DNA of 64,000 nt from contig CM024189.1 of assembly GCA_013433145.1 (NCBI GenBank), forward strand, positions 9,478,001 to 9,542,000. Reading direction: 5' to 3'. The stretch comes from Ascaris suum. Its lineage: Eukaryota > Nematoda > Chromadorea > Rhabditida > Ascarididae. The stretch's first letter is position 1. Every line of letters begins with the position of its first letter. Of this stretch, positions 35,269-47,400 are shown piece after piece. The notes beneath the pieces were generated by a model. The model had not been told where the DNA came from. It did not search any database and saw nothing but the letters and a program-made list of their open reading frames with translations. The translations under genes were made by a program, and so were the position numbers.

Positions 35269-38200
35269 CTAACAAAAAAATTGACATGACCACTCAGTCA
35301 TGGGGTTGGGCTTGAATGTTATCGGAGATCCAAAACGCCAAATTAGCTTCCCAATTTGAAAACTTCTAACTACCGAAGAAACGAAAAAGTGTAGAAACGC
35401 ATCCTGTGAAAATAGCGTACTGATATTTTTCTCCTTGCAAATTGAAACGTGCAACAGTTCACGAAGGAAGGAAGCAGGAAATAAACAACATGTTCGTACC
35501 TTCTTTATGTAATACGTGGTTATCGAATAGGCCGAATAAATTTCGAGTCTCTTCAATGAAGTGAAATCAAACCGACCAGTGAAACGCTTTCCAAGGGCGA
35601 CTAATGACAACAATCTCACCAGGTGACGAGCAAAGGCGTTCTATTTGCATCGATGTAAATATACAAAAAAGAAAGAACAATAACAGGAAATTTTGCATGC
35701 AAATTTGCAATCGATATGGGAGATGCATCGTTGTCTTCTAGCACATAGCAAACATGTTGATACACGTTCGTTTACGCAGCGAACGAATCGGCCGGAACAT
35801 TTGCGCTTGACATTCGCGCTTATAGCATCTCATTGAGCAATGTAAAACGAAACAAGAAAACCGATTGACACTCAGGGCTATATACTGCCCCTTTCCTCTC
35901 ATCCTGTTCTATGTTTTGGACGCAAATATCGACGACTAATGATCCAATTCATTATTTTTCTGCGCCACAGCACCTTATCATGAAGACCAATCTGGGTATT
36001 AATGCGTGTGCATATCTCTCTAAGCCGTAATTTAAAAATCGACTGCAGAATTCATTAACGAACTCCACTGCTGCTCGACCTATGCAAAAAAAAATCTAAT
36101 GCATCTCATCGGAAGGACTGGCGATGGTAACGGATCAAAATTTGAATAGACCGGAGGGCTATCCTGCAGTCAAATTTCGGCTGAACTAGGAGGTGATTAA
36201 AAAATGTCCTCCGGTTACCAACCGAAAGCACCCGGGAAAAACCTGGTCTCGGTTGCGGCGGAGAAGGTCGATCGACCGCGTTTTTTGGGCGGTACGAAGC
36301 GAACCGAAACGATGGTTTCCAACCGATCTCTTGTAAAAACTCTTTCGCAAAGCTACTACGGAAGGTCGTTTGATTAAAAAGGCCGGCTCTTACAGCTTCC
36401 TTCTGGTAAAACAATGAACGGATAATCGACCGAAAACATGTTGAATGTTCCCATTGTGAGGTGACTTTTGCATCATTCCGGCTTACATGCTCTCTGCTTT
36501 GGCAATGAACGCAAGCTTCATCCTCAAGCCGACCCGGAACCTGCAACCTTTCGCTGATGTGGGTGAATTCCTTACCAATAAATTGCTGCTGATGCTGCTT
36601 CCCGCAATTATTTTTTCCTTAGGTCCCACCACTTCTGTCGTGCACGAAATGCAGCAAACCCTATGAGTACATAGAACCTTAAATCAGTTATAAGTGACAT
36701 AACTTGAAACAAAACTGCACCTGATTTAACGTGTCTTACGATATAGCCAAATTTTACTTTAGAGGAGACTCAGGCGGTAACCATTGTTTTAATGGTAGTA
36801 GACTAAAAGCTGGCATCAGCATGGAAGACCTCAGCTACATACATTTGCGCCAACTCGTCCAAACTGATGTCAACGGTGAAGCATAATCCCGGCCAGCAGA
36901 CGGTCACTGATTGATGCCCAGCTGCAGGCAAGTTTTTCATTCATTGTCAAAGCAACCAAGAACAATCAGTGTGGATGGAACTAAAAATAAAATAAATGAC
37001 ACCACCGAGGTGGAGGCCGAATGGGGTATTGCCTAACCTTTCACCGAATGGGAGATAAGGACCCTCCTTGGTAAAACTAATTAAGAGGTTAATTATGGTG
37101 AATAAAGCCAGGCGAAAGTAGGATACAGAGAAGTTGCAGCGTAATCAGTTCAATCAGCCACTTTCTTTCGATTACACATGTTCTGGCAAGTGAATCCTAC
37201 GTATGCACAAAAATTGGTGGAGACGCCGACCGAATTAAGTCCCACCTCAAACAGCTGCAATGACAGAAAGCAACTTTAGAATAACAGGACACAGATACGG
37301 AACAAACATACAGCTAAGAAAGCTCGCTTCGGGAAGGAAACATTTGAAATCCAAGGGGAGCGAATGCTTCGAGGATAAGTGGAAATATCAGTAGGCTTAC
37401 AGAGGGAAAACTATTAGCGTTTTGCGAACATTTTATAAACTTGACTGCGATTATATTTCATCAATCTTCACCACATTTTAGAAACCACTGGGAAAGCTGT
37501 TTTCATTTACGCTAGAATACATAGAACTAAACAGAGACAAAAATGTTCATAATATGACATTTGAGTGTGTCTATTAAAATCAAGTGAACGTCATAGGAAA
37601 GCATAAATACATCACAGAACTTGTAATTGATCAAAATTAGTCGCAAAGCAAGGCAATGGACCAAACATTTACATAGAGCACAGCAATGAATAAATTCTGT
37701 TGCGCAAGCGGCATTTTCACCAGCCACACTGAGGTTTTTATGCGAGTCGACTTTCCATCACTTTGTTGGGACCAAATGTGAGAAATATACTGCGGATAAT
37801 AGGAGAAAGCCATATCAATGGTGCAGACGCTCAATGCTATATGTACCTCGAGACTAAACGGGCGCATATCGGTGACCCAGGAGTTTGTGCAAATTACATA
37901 ATTTACTATCAAGGAGAGGGCAGAAATGCTAATTAACAGCCCCAAATGAGAATGTTCCTGCCTGTAGCAATAGATACCAGACTAAAGAAATTTGAATTTT
38001 TGTGAAGCATATTGAACATCATCATCTCAGAGCTACCTATAGTCGACAAAAGTTTGACCATAATGGTAAATAGATGAAAATGAGATGTTTCTTACCCCTA
38101 TGCAACACCTATGCAAAAGTATGACCAGACCGGTTATTATCCGGTTCCGACCGCTTGATGTTTGGTTTCTGGAGATCAGTGGAGCATAGTTAGAACAGTT

Positions 38201-39084
38201 CCCTATAGAGCACTATTCCCTAGAGTATTCGAAAAAATACTGGTTTCCTCCTGTACCATTCCAAATGAGCCATCTAGCCCGAATAAATCAGACTGGAAGT
38301 ACTGACACCTTTTGAGCAAGTATTTACGAAAAAGAGCTCCGGCATTCAGTGGCCAAAGCGTCTTTTGCTGTAATCCTAGCTACCTGGCTGAACAGTCCCT
38401 CTACATGCACACAATCCCGAAGGGGTGGCGAGACAAGACATTCCTTGTTCCCTACCTTTTCCACATCTCGTTTGGAAGAGTGGCCCTTATTTGGAGGAGT
38501 GGGTTCGTTTCACTTCTGCTGAAGAAACCACCCATAATCGAGGGTCGTCGGCTGAACTGGTCTGACCTCCCCTACTTGCAAGGCTTTCGGAATAATCACA
38601 AAGATGCAGTGATGGACCATTTTACGCGAAACAGCCTTCTGAATCCTGTCCAGTTCGGCATTACCCCTGGTCGAACAACGACGATGCAACTATTTCATGC
38701 TGAGGGGAGTGGATATGCTCACTGAATACGAAAGTTCGGGGGAGTGTGTATGCTCATTCAATACGAGAGTTCAGACCGAAATTATCTACATCTGTCGTGG
38801 AGCACCAACCAGCATTGGAAATTATTGGAAGTAATAGCTGGACTAGAAATGCTACGCACAAAAATGTTACAATCAAAACTGATGGTCTCATCTTTTGAGG
38901 TTTCCTCTTTGCCTTTTCCTACCCACACTCAGTGCAACATCTAGTCAGCTCATTCGCTCGCTCATTGGTAGTTCCATCCAGTAAGAAGCGGTAGTTCTCT
39001 CATAAGCGGTTCACCACTGCTTTCGATACATTCTGATGTGTGAGGGTCTAATAGCTCTTTCAGTGCTTACAATCAAAAAACAAA

Positions 39085-39165
<81 letters not shown>

Positions 39166-40295
39166 ACAATCAAAAACCTCCTATAAGAACAGTGAAAAAC
39201 AAGACAATCTAAGCTAGAAAAGTTCAAAAAATCCAATGAGTGTGATGGTGATTTCTTCTTCCTCACATTTCACGTCGCCATCATATCGTTCCGACATCGC
39301 CCTTAAAACATTCACTATCATAAAAGCAAACGTCGCGAATTTCTTTAACGACCTTTAGGTATTTCCAACAATTTCGTGAGGGAAATGTGAATAATTGAGA
39401 AGTGATCCTGGATGAATTAGTAGAAGCAAAATAGAGAAATTGCAGAAATGTTCAAGCAACAATTAAATCGTTGTTAGGCACTTTGCGATGAAGATTTTTT
39501 CCAAAAATATAAAGCAAAAAATATATCATGCAATGATTTCAAGAACTGACACAAAGAGGACGCTAAACTATGCAGTTGTAATTTATTACAAATCTTTTGC
39601 AGTGGAGTAGTTGTAAATGGGCTTACGCGATGATATATTCTGCAACTTCTTTGCCCCACCTCCTTCCCTCTCCCTCAACGCTTTGACGTGGAAACTTCTT
39701 GAGCAATATACGGCTACCCCGCATATATTAACAGCCCAAAGTTTTGACCGTGAAACAGGTCAGCAAATACTGGGAAATGGCAATGCTCACTGACGTTTAC
39801 CAGATGTAACAATTACCACAAACTCCGTAAAAGCCACCGTTCGGATTTATGACTAGAATTCTGCCCGAAGCCTACCTCCAGCAAGGTCAACTCAAGCCTT
39901 TTCAGGTCTATGTGGTAGGATCACAAATTTGAAGTGTCTTAAGTGTCTTATCTATCTCTTTGGCGTTTCCAGCTGTCATACTAGCCGATTTAACTAAGCG
40001 AACAAATCACCCGTGACGACTGAGATCTCTTTTCTACAAAAACGTTGAAACTCGTTATAAAATTGTTCCAAACTATTCCTACATATCGGAAGAGTTGAAA
40101 AAAAAAACCAAATGGAAGAAAATTCATCGCTAAAGAATCAACATTACATCGATTATGCAGTAAACATACCCCTCCTTTCTCCTTAACCATGCCCTCGTTT
40201 CCCTGATTTTCCGTGTTCCATGCCGAAATTCTCTTTAAAACTCGATCCCCGAATGCCGTAACGGTAAAACTCGACGGCGCTGGGTCAACATCCAT
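35269..40295 (-). CDS. Unidentified multi-exon gene, candidate membrane protein
   Basis: Candidate exons are 40295-40170 (starts ATG, 42 codons, 'MDVDPAPSSFTVTAFGDRVL', ends GGAGGG|GTATGT), 37981-37847 (TTTCTTTAG acceptor, 'HLGLLISISALSLIVNYVI', ends CTCGAG|GTACAT), 35600-35500 ('GKRFTGRFDFTSLKRLEIYS', ends AAGAAG|GTACGA) and the terminal exon 35403-35269 (TTTTCACAG acceptor, 'AFLHFFVSSVVRSF', stop TAG). Exons 1-2 and 3-4 join in phase 0. At least one exon is missing between 37847 and 35600. The hydrophobic segment in exon 2 and the basic loop in exon 3 recall nematode multi-pass chemoreceptors, but this is weak. Exon 1 could instead belong to a separate gene. A reverse transcriptase relic and a TA array lie in its introns. 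Confidence 0.4.
36106..36546 (-). other. GC-richer open frame, possible retroelement fragment
   Basis: A 146-codon frame in an intron, richer in GC than its flanks. It has a single Cys/His cluster ('CVHCQSREHVSRN') spaced like the start of a retroelement gag zinc knuckle but lacking the last Cys. Another frame of the same region is also partly open. Origin uncertain. Confidence 0.25.
38180..38725 (+). mobile_element. Non-LTR retrotransposon reverse transcriptase relic
   Basis: The plus frame 38312-38725 contains 'TIPKGWRDKTFLVPYLF' followed by 'RNSLLNPVQFGITPGRTTTM'. These are the usual N-terminal reverse transcriptase landmarks of CR1/RTE-like LINEs (the 'P-W+-A-V-P' block and the 'L-P-QFGF-PGRST-T-QL' block). 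The block between them, normally about 60 residues, is shortened and altered, the catalytic core is absent, and an upstream stop separates a weaker piece. The last 30 bp are followed by a near-duplicate (GTGGATATGCTCACTGAATA / GTGTATGCTCATTCAATACG). The fragment sits in a predicted intron of the minus-strand gene. Confidence 0.7.
39086..39163. repeat. (TA)n microsatellite
   Basis: An uninterrupted TA array, the third in the window. Confidence 0.97.
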
Positions 40296-40607
40296 TGCTA
40301 CCTCCTTAAAAACAATTCTTCATCGTAACGTACTGCCTGATTATGTCACGCAAACTTTGCCTCTATTATGAGTTTCTGTGGTGTTCGAACTTGAGAAAAC
40401 ATAAAGACTGCTCACTGCAAGAATACTAAGGATGGCATGAATTACTATATTACATCCCTCAAATTAGTTTATAACGTCCTTCTTCATTCGTTCAGATAAA
40501 AATTACGACTTTTGCGCCGTATAAAAAAACATTTGCCATTTACGAAGTCGTCTGACTGATACTGATACACTAACTCGAATTTAAATAAGATGTGCAATTT
40601 TCAAAAA

Positions 40608-40629
40608 AATAATAATAATAATAATAATA
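40608..40629. repeat. (AAT)n microsatellite
   Basis: About seven AAT units. Confidence 0.95.
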
Positions 40630-41163
40630 TAAATTAAAGTCCCCAAAACAAAGATTCTAGGATCATGGAGTTAAAAAGTCGCAAATCGGGAAAACTAAGG
40701 CGAGCGTTAACTTCGGCTTTTACTTTTGAAATCTGGGACGATCAACTTATAAGTTTATTTGGAAAAGCCTTCAATCAGCTATAATTTTGCTTGAGCGGCC
40801 GCCAACCAAACACACGCAGCCTGACGTACGTGAACTCTTCTATTATTTCGCTGACGATTCTAAAGTTGTTTTGGCACTATTCTGAACAGGTGGAATGTAT
40901 AACGACAAAAAAAAATGAAAACGAAGAATGTGCACATGTTCGAAAGAGATGCCACTTGGGGAAATATGCCGACTCTGCTATGAGTGAAGTATAAAAGCTC
41001 AGAGTGCGCTGAGGATATTTCTTCCTAAAATACTCGCCGCTACTGAACCGCACAAAAACAATGAATCATATTTCTTTCCCGCCTTCTAATTTTATAAGAA
41101 AAAACTCGTTAGGTGGTACTGCCTTGTAGAAATGGAGAATGTGCACACTGGACGAGTGGTACA

Positions 41164-41189
41164 GATGGAAGGAGGGGGGGGGAGGGAGA
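41164..41189. repeat. Poly-G-rich tract
   Basis: G-rich run GGAGGGGGGGGGGAGGGAGA downstream of the last recognised SREK1-like exon. Confidence 0.85.
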
Positions 41190-41416
41190 GGATGTTCGTG
41201 AACGGTGCAAAGACATGCTGACATAAGAATGTATACTGTATAAGCGACCTTGCAGAGCAAAAAATCGAATAAAGATCATACTACTCTCCTTTACGCATGC
41301 GCACGTTGCAAACTTAACAATTACCATCTGTCAAAAGGGACAATAGGAAAATTCCCCATCTATATATCACGAAGCCCCACTCCATAGCATGAACGCAGCA
41401 GAAGGTCCTCCAAGAA

Positions 41417-44400
41417 CTAGTTGCAATTTGTGCTACTCTTATGGACCCGCGGGTTGCCAACCATTATTCGCCTGACCGTGCCAACAGAACGAATGAGAAC
41501 GTTATGTATAAAAATGCCACATACATGTTTCATCTGTTTCTGTTCTGCAGCCGTTGCAGCTCCACTGTACCTCCTCTCGCAATTACCTTTAGCACGTTTT
41601 TCTCTCTTCTGTTTCTTTGTTCCACTTCCACTGCCCGTAGCGTCTGCGTTTGGTTTGCAGTCTTCGACTTTCGCATCTGGTTTGCTTCCTCCTTCTTCCG
41701 TATCATTCTTTCCTTCGTTTTTAAGATGCTTCAAAATGTGATTAATTAGGACAGTTCAAAAATTAAAGTTTTGTGCAAACATCTGAACCCGAAGCAACAC
41801 AATAGATGACTATTTTCAGCGATGATTATGTGCGAAAGGATAAGCGGCATCTATGCAAGAGTTAAAGGGATCAAAATAAACCGCACAGTCGATGTGCAAA
41901 GTCGGACGCCATCTATTCATCTACGCATTCCTATAATGCCTAACTCAGGCACACCCACCATCACTAATTGTGGTGAAATTTTTTCATTTGCTGAAAACCA
42001 ATGACGCTCTCCACTTGAAACTTTCCGAGTAAACAAGTGGAAACATCAGGTGGGCAACCATCGAAAAAATGTTTTTGGCAATTACCACCAACTCAGTATT
42101 TCTCCTGGACGTTAATATATTATCAGTTGTTACTGCCCTCTATCATCGTACTTAGTTATTAAAGATGGATATTACCAAAGTAAAAGTCGCCTTTCGAACA
42201 CCTCAGGGATTTGCTGTTGTGCAACCAATAGCTGATACGCTGAGGATGACGAAGCAGCACAAACTTTCGACGAAATGTGCGCAGTTTCGTCATTGAGTCC
42301 TCATACGTCACATACAATAAAGAAACCCTTGAACAGCGCTTCTCATCCGCATCTACCAAACCTACGAGGACGCTTATTCCAGTACATGAAAAAGGCATAC
42401 TTCATAAGTGCAATAGATGAAGGGCTGTGTACTGAAAAAAGCAGAGCAGCAGAGCTTTCTGTCTCACGCAACGAGCAGGATAAGTAAATGGTTACTTCAT
42501 TCCACTCACTTACATTTTCTAGATACTTCCATCATGGCCAGTGCCTCCAACTATTCGTCCCTTTAGAGACAGCTGTGTTTTCGTTTCAAAAGATCGCAGA
42601 TTTATAAAGGAATATTAATTTCAAAATAGTTTTATTAGGCTGCACACTTAAAACTCATCTATATTAGTAAAAAAAAAATTAGTGATAAAATTAGTGGCAG
42701 TGCGAGGTCCTAATTTACAAATAACATTAATGTTCGTAGTAGCCATTTGATTTACTTTAAGTTGACTATGACGGCACAAGCCTCGGATCATGAAACAATT
42801 AGTAACACCGCTGTTTATGGATTTCCCCAGCTTATGAGCCTAGGCACGTCAGGTCAACAAACAGTGACGATTGAGGATAACGCTGCCGGATGGTAAGACA
42901 ATGTCACGCAGTCATGGAGATATGGATCTTTGCGGGCGCATTTTGTTGCTCTTATTTCAAATAAATATAAAGTTCAAGATGCGAGTTTTTGCGTCTTCCT
43001 CATCAAAAATAGAAGACGGATTCTCGAGCAATAGTGTTTCTGTTACTTTTCGAGTCGTAATTCTGGGATCACCTCTAAATAGAGCACTGAGTTCATCGTT
43101 GTCGAACAAGAAAGGACATCCAACTTGGGGGGGGGGGGGGGTGGAAAGGGGTTATGCAAATTGAGACCGCCGCTCTCGTTGAAAAATAGAAGCCATTTAA
43201 TGGCGGCATAGTCGACGATAACATTCTTCTCCATACATAATACGCTTTTCTTCAATTCGGTTAAATATAAAAAGCGGAAGCAAAAGCCATCCTTACCAAA
43301 CTGATGCCTGCAGTTAATAACTGAGAAAAATGTTTCATTTCAACCCGTTAGTAATCACACTTCCTACACATCACAACCCATACCTTGAGCTATCGTTCAT
43401 TAAAATAAGCCATCGTCGCTCAAGGACAATCCTACGAGGACAAGCCATTCATAAACAAGAGAGCCACGAAAACCCAGCACTGATGTGATATATCTGTTTG
43501 GTAATGAATGATATTTCCGCAGGCTGGACCTGAACCCATAAACTCCAACGCTTTCCGAGCAAATACGTTCATCTGCGCACAAAACCTTCGTTTGTCATCA
43601 AGCAGTGGTCATCATTCAAATCTAAGCAAACTATATTCGTCTTTATCATAACACCTTAAGCAAGCAGTTCATTTTATGAAACTTTTAAGCTGCTCATAAT
43701 TTATTAAATTCCTCTGAACTAGCAGTTCTGATTCCAATCGCTCAAAAAAATTCCCTATCAGCTGGTAGAGCGATCAACCTACTGAGAGAGAGAGTGAGTT
43801 GAAATCCCGAATTCGAATCTGATCTTGAATTAATCATTCCACTCCCTCCATCCTTCTTCCTGCTGATGGACGCTTTACTTAAACTAGAGATGTTAACACC
43901 CATCTGTCATTAATTAATGCTCATGAAAGCATTTGAAGCAACTATTTGTGCACTAAACTCATATGTTCTCTTGGCATGATGTCATTTTCATTTCGTGTCG
44001 CTATTCTGCAGCGGGATGACTGTTGCCCTCAGCTATTTTTCCTTGCTAAACGAGTACTAAACGAATAAAGGGAATCACCAATGGTTACCTCACTCATCCC
44101 CACAATTTGCCTCTCTCGTTTCTCCTGAGTCCTGCTCCTGCTCCGTTTCCTGTTATCATTGTTCTTCTCTGCCTCACTTCGTTGACGCTTTCGACTCTCA
44201 CGACGTTCCTGCAACAACGAGAGGTTTCAAATTATCCAAGAAATAACTTCAACTGCAAAAAAGTGGAAGAACTAAAACTTTCAATCGCATTTCACAAACG
44301 AATTTCTAGATGCGTACCGTTACCTATGAAGATGTGCAATAATATTCAAAACGTACGCATAACCTATTTAAGAGACAACGACTAGCCTTATGGTGATGGC

Positions 44401-47400
44401 TATGATTCGCCGAATGCGATCTGCTACCACTCCGATGATATGCGCTTCGGTGCCACTGGCGGTCGCTGAAGGAAACGTAACAGAAGTGAAAGAAAAAATT
44501 GACATAAAACAGTAACATGAGCAAATAACAACAAACAGTAGATTATGATTTCACTTTTCAAGACAGGCAACCATCACCCATGAGAAGAAACAACGATGAA
44601 AGGAATACGATCACATAATCTGGAGAGGAATATGAGTGGGGCGAAAGAAATATATTCGAGGGGGAGGGGGGGGGGGCAAAAAAATGCACGCACTAACCAC
44701 TTTCAGAAATACACTCATCACAACCATTTTATATGGAACAAATTGCGAGTAGATTGAAGATGTTGAATACAAACAAGACATAAAACCCTGAAGTTGCAAA
44801 CATACGACTCCTGCAAATGGCTACTGCTGTTACGAGTACTGAAAATGCCATCATTTCTAGAAGGGATGTCTTTCTCTCAGAAGCTCACGAGGATGTGAAT
44901 TTTTAATGCCATCCTTGCAGAACAGCACGTGAGAATGCAGCCAGAGTTCTTACGTGCATGCACAATTGCTCAGTTAGCCCTCAATCCGTTCAGACGTTCA
45001 TGCTATATCCGAAATACTTTGCTCACATTTCACTTCGGCGGTAGCCGATGCGCTTTAATTTCTCGGGCAAGAAAATGAAACGCATTGACTGCGAAGGCCA
45101 TCTGGTGAACATTTCTTCCGAAGCACACTCGAGCGCTTAGATAGAGTTCACTCTGCCGTTTATCATTCGCTCTACTGAGTTTCCGATTGGCTAGCACTGA
45201 AAAATCTAACGCTTGCATCGAATATTTGTTAGAACTTTCATTTCTGTTCAATCGGCTTTCGCAGCGATCACTAGAAAACAGAGCTATATCCCGAGGTTGT
45301 GGTTGATTTCCCACCCCAGAAAGGAGGCCCGGAAAATTTTTCTCCTGATATGCCAGAACATAGAAGTAGCATCGCCCTCACAGAAATGAGAACAGGAATG
45401 TACATGAAGTGGCTATAGGTACATACGTTTGAAGAACTCAATCAAATTCCGCAAAACGCACATCTTGTCAGCTTGTTGTGCGACAATGAGGTGCAAACCT
45501 AACTTGTAAAGGTTAACTGTCACTGACAAAATGAAGAAACTGAAGACAAAGACCGCTGCGTACGACATGCATAAAAAGGTGGCGCACAGCCTGAGGAAGA
45601 AAGAGACGGAACGTCGAGCCAAAAACCAAGCTTTGTCTCTTTTTTTAAATTATGATCTGGCATACAAAATCTCTTATTTTAAACAGCAAATATTCGTGGG
45701 AATTTTGTGAGCTCCCCTCCCGTTGGCTAAAGAAAAAAATGCCTGAATGGCAAGAGATTCAAGACCTATATGGATGCTGTTGACTCGTGGATGGGGAGAG
45801 CATTTCAGCGAACATCTCTATACAAACACCCTGTTGTGACGCAATTATTCTCACGACTTCAACAATTGAAGAAAACAGACACAAGAAAATGGAACTTCAG
45901 TGATGAGCGCCTAATATCTCAGAACTTTAGGCACAGAACATGGAAAAAAAGATAAGGTTTCAAACAGGATGTATTTAATAATCTCAAAAACTGCAATGAT
46001 AAAGTACACCTTCAGTGAACCCGCGGTTACGACATGGAACCCCCATCTAAACAGGCCCTGTGCAGGACTTGCGCTTGGGAGGCAGTGAGTCAAGTTTCAA
46101 ATGACCGGCGCTATTTAATAAGTGAGTGCCTATAAGATGATGCGTAGGATCATAAGAGTACCGTACTTCAACATCGGCAGTTTGAGACTCTGAAAGCCTG
46201 ACAGCCTGCACATCTTTCTGCAAATCGACCGAGTCGGTTTTCCATATCTAAGCACTTGCCAAAAATTTTAATCCCTATGCCGATATACGCATCCACGCAT
46301 CAAGTAAGATGAGTGAAGCCCTGCAGCAAAGGCAGAGGAAGGGGGGGGGGGTAGAAATGTTTCCAGGGAAAAGTCGCCGAAGTGATCCAAAAATTCCAAA
46401 GGTATGGGATAGATGAAACCGAAAAAAAGAGCTACTGCAGGTGAAGAGAATCGAAATCTGCCATTAGAAAGCAAAGACAAGAACACAACATCTTCAAAGC
46501 ATGAGCAACGAAGCAAGCCGAAACTTTCAGAAGGCCGATGAACGAAGTGGGCTAAGAATTTTCAGGTAAGAAGAGCGAAACGAGTCGAACGTTTCAGTGC
46601 ATGGTAGTGGAAGCTTTATGAAGAGGCATCCTTGACCAGATCGTGACAACTTCAGCTTGAAGATCTCGACCTGTCCAAGATGTTCCCACGGTGGATAGGA
46701 GTTGCCTCCACCTTCCCCCCTTCCTCCTTCCCGTTTCTTCATCCCATCATGTGAGAGCTTATTCCTAAGCTACCAGTTAACCTCAGTAAAACGACAACTA
46801 CCATTGGAAACTGTTCCGAATTCATGAATGGCAGACTAATGTGCAGCAACTGCATTGTGGAAGCAAAACCTACAACGACCCAGAAAAATTATGGAAGATC
46901 CACAGTGAAGCAATCAGCAAGTTTCCAAAAAATGCATTTAACGCTTAGTGCTAGCAATATCACTGTCCATTATTTTTAACCTGTAAAATGATAGCTGCTG
47001 GAAGGCTTACCTCGACCTGGAACGCGACCGCGGTCTTCTATCGGCAGATCTGCTACGATCATGGTTAGACGACCACAGCGGAGCGTATGCCCTAGTGACT
47101 GCTGCAAAGAAAACTATGAAATGAGGAAACATGCAGTTAGTGCTTAAATACTGTAATGGGAGCATGCAACGAAAAAGACAGATTTTTGATAAAGAAAGCT
47201 GCACGCATCAGGGAGTGTTTGTGGTGAACGAGAGAAAAGGAGCAAAAAAAACCGGGAAAAATAACGACCGAAAGCACAGAAAGTGGAAGGCAGGGAAATG
47301 AGTGCACAGTCATCTACGCACCATTTTCCTGATGACAACCGGAGATCCTTTCACTCACATAGAGGCATGTTGAAGGAAGATGAAGAGGGACCAATGATGC

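Larger units (their letters stand above)
41729..44088 (-). other. Predicted SREK1-like intron
   Basis: Contains a tRNA-like fragment (43755-43825), a poly-G tract (43127-43142) and AT-rich sequence. No further RS-like frame was seen on the minus strand. Confidence 0.5.

Noticed and set aside
41421..41749. Two overlapping plus frames rich in Phe, Ser and Leu.
   Set aside because: Antisense shadows of the Lys/Glu-rich SREK1-like exon 10.
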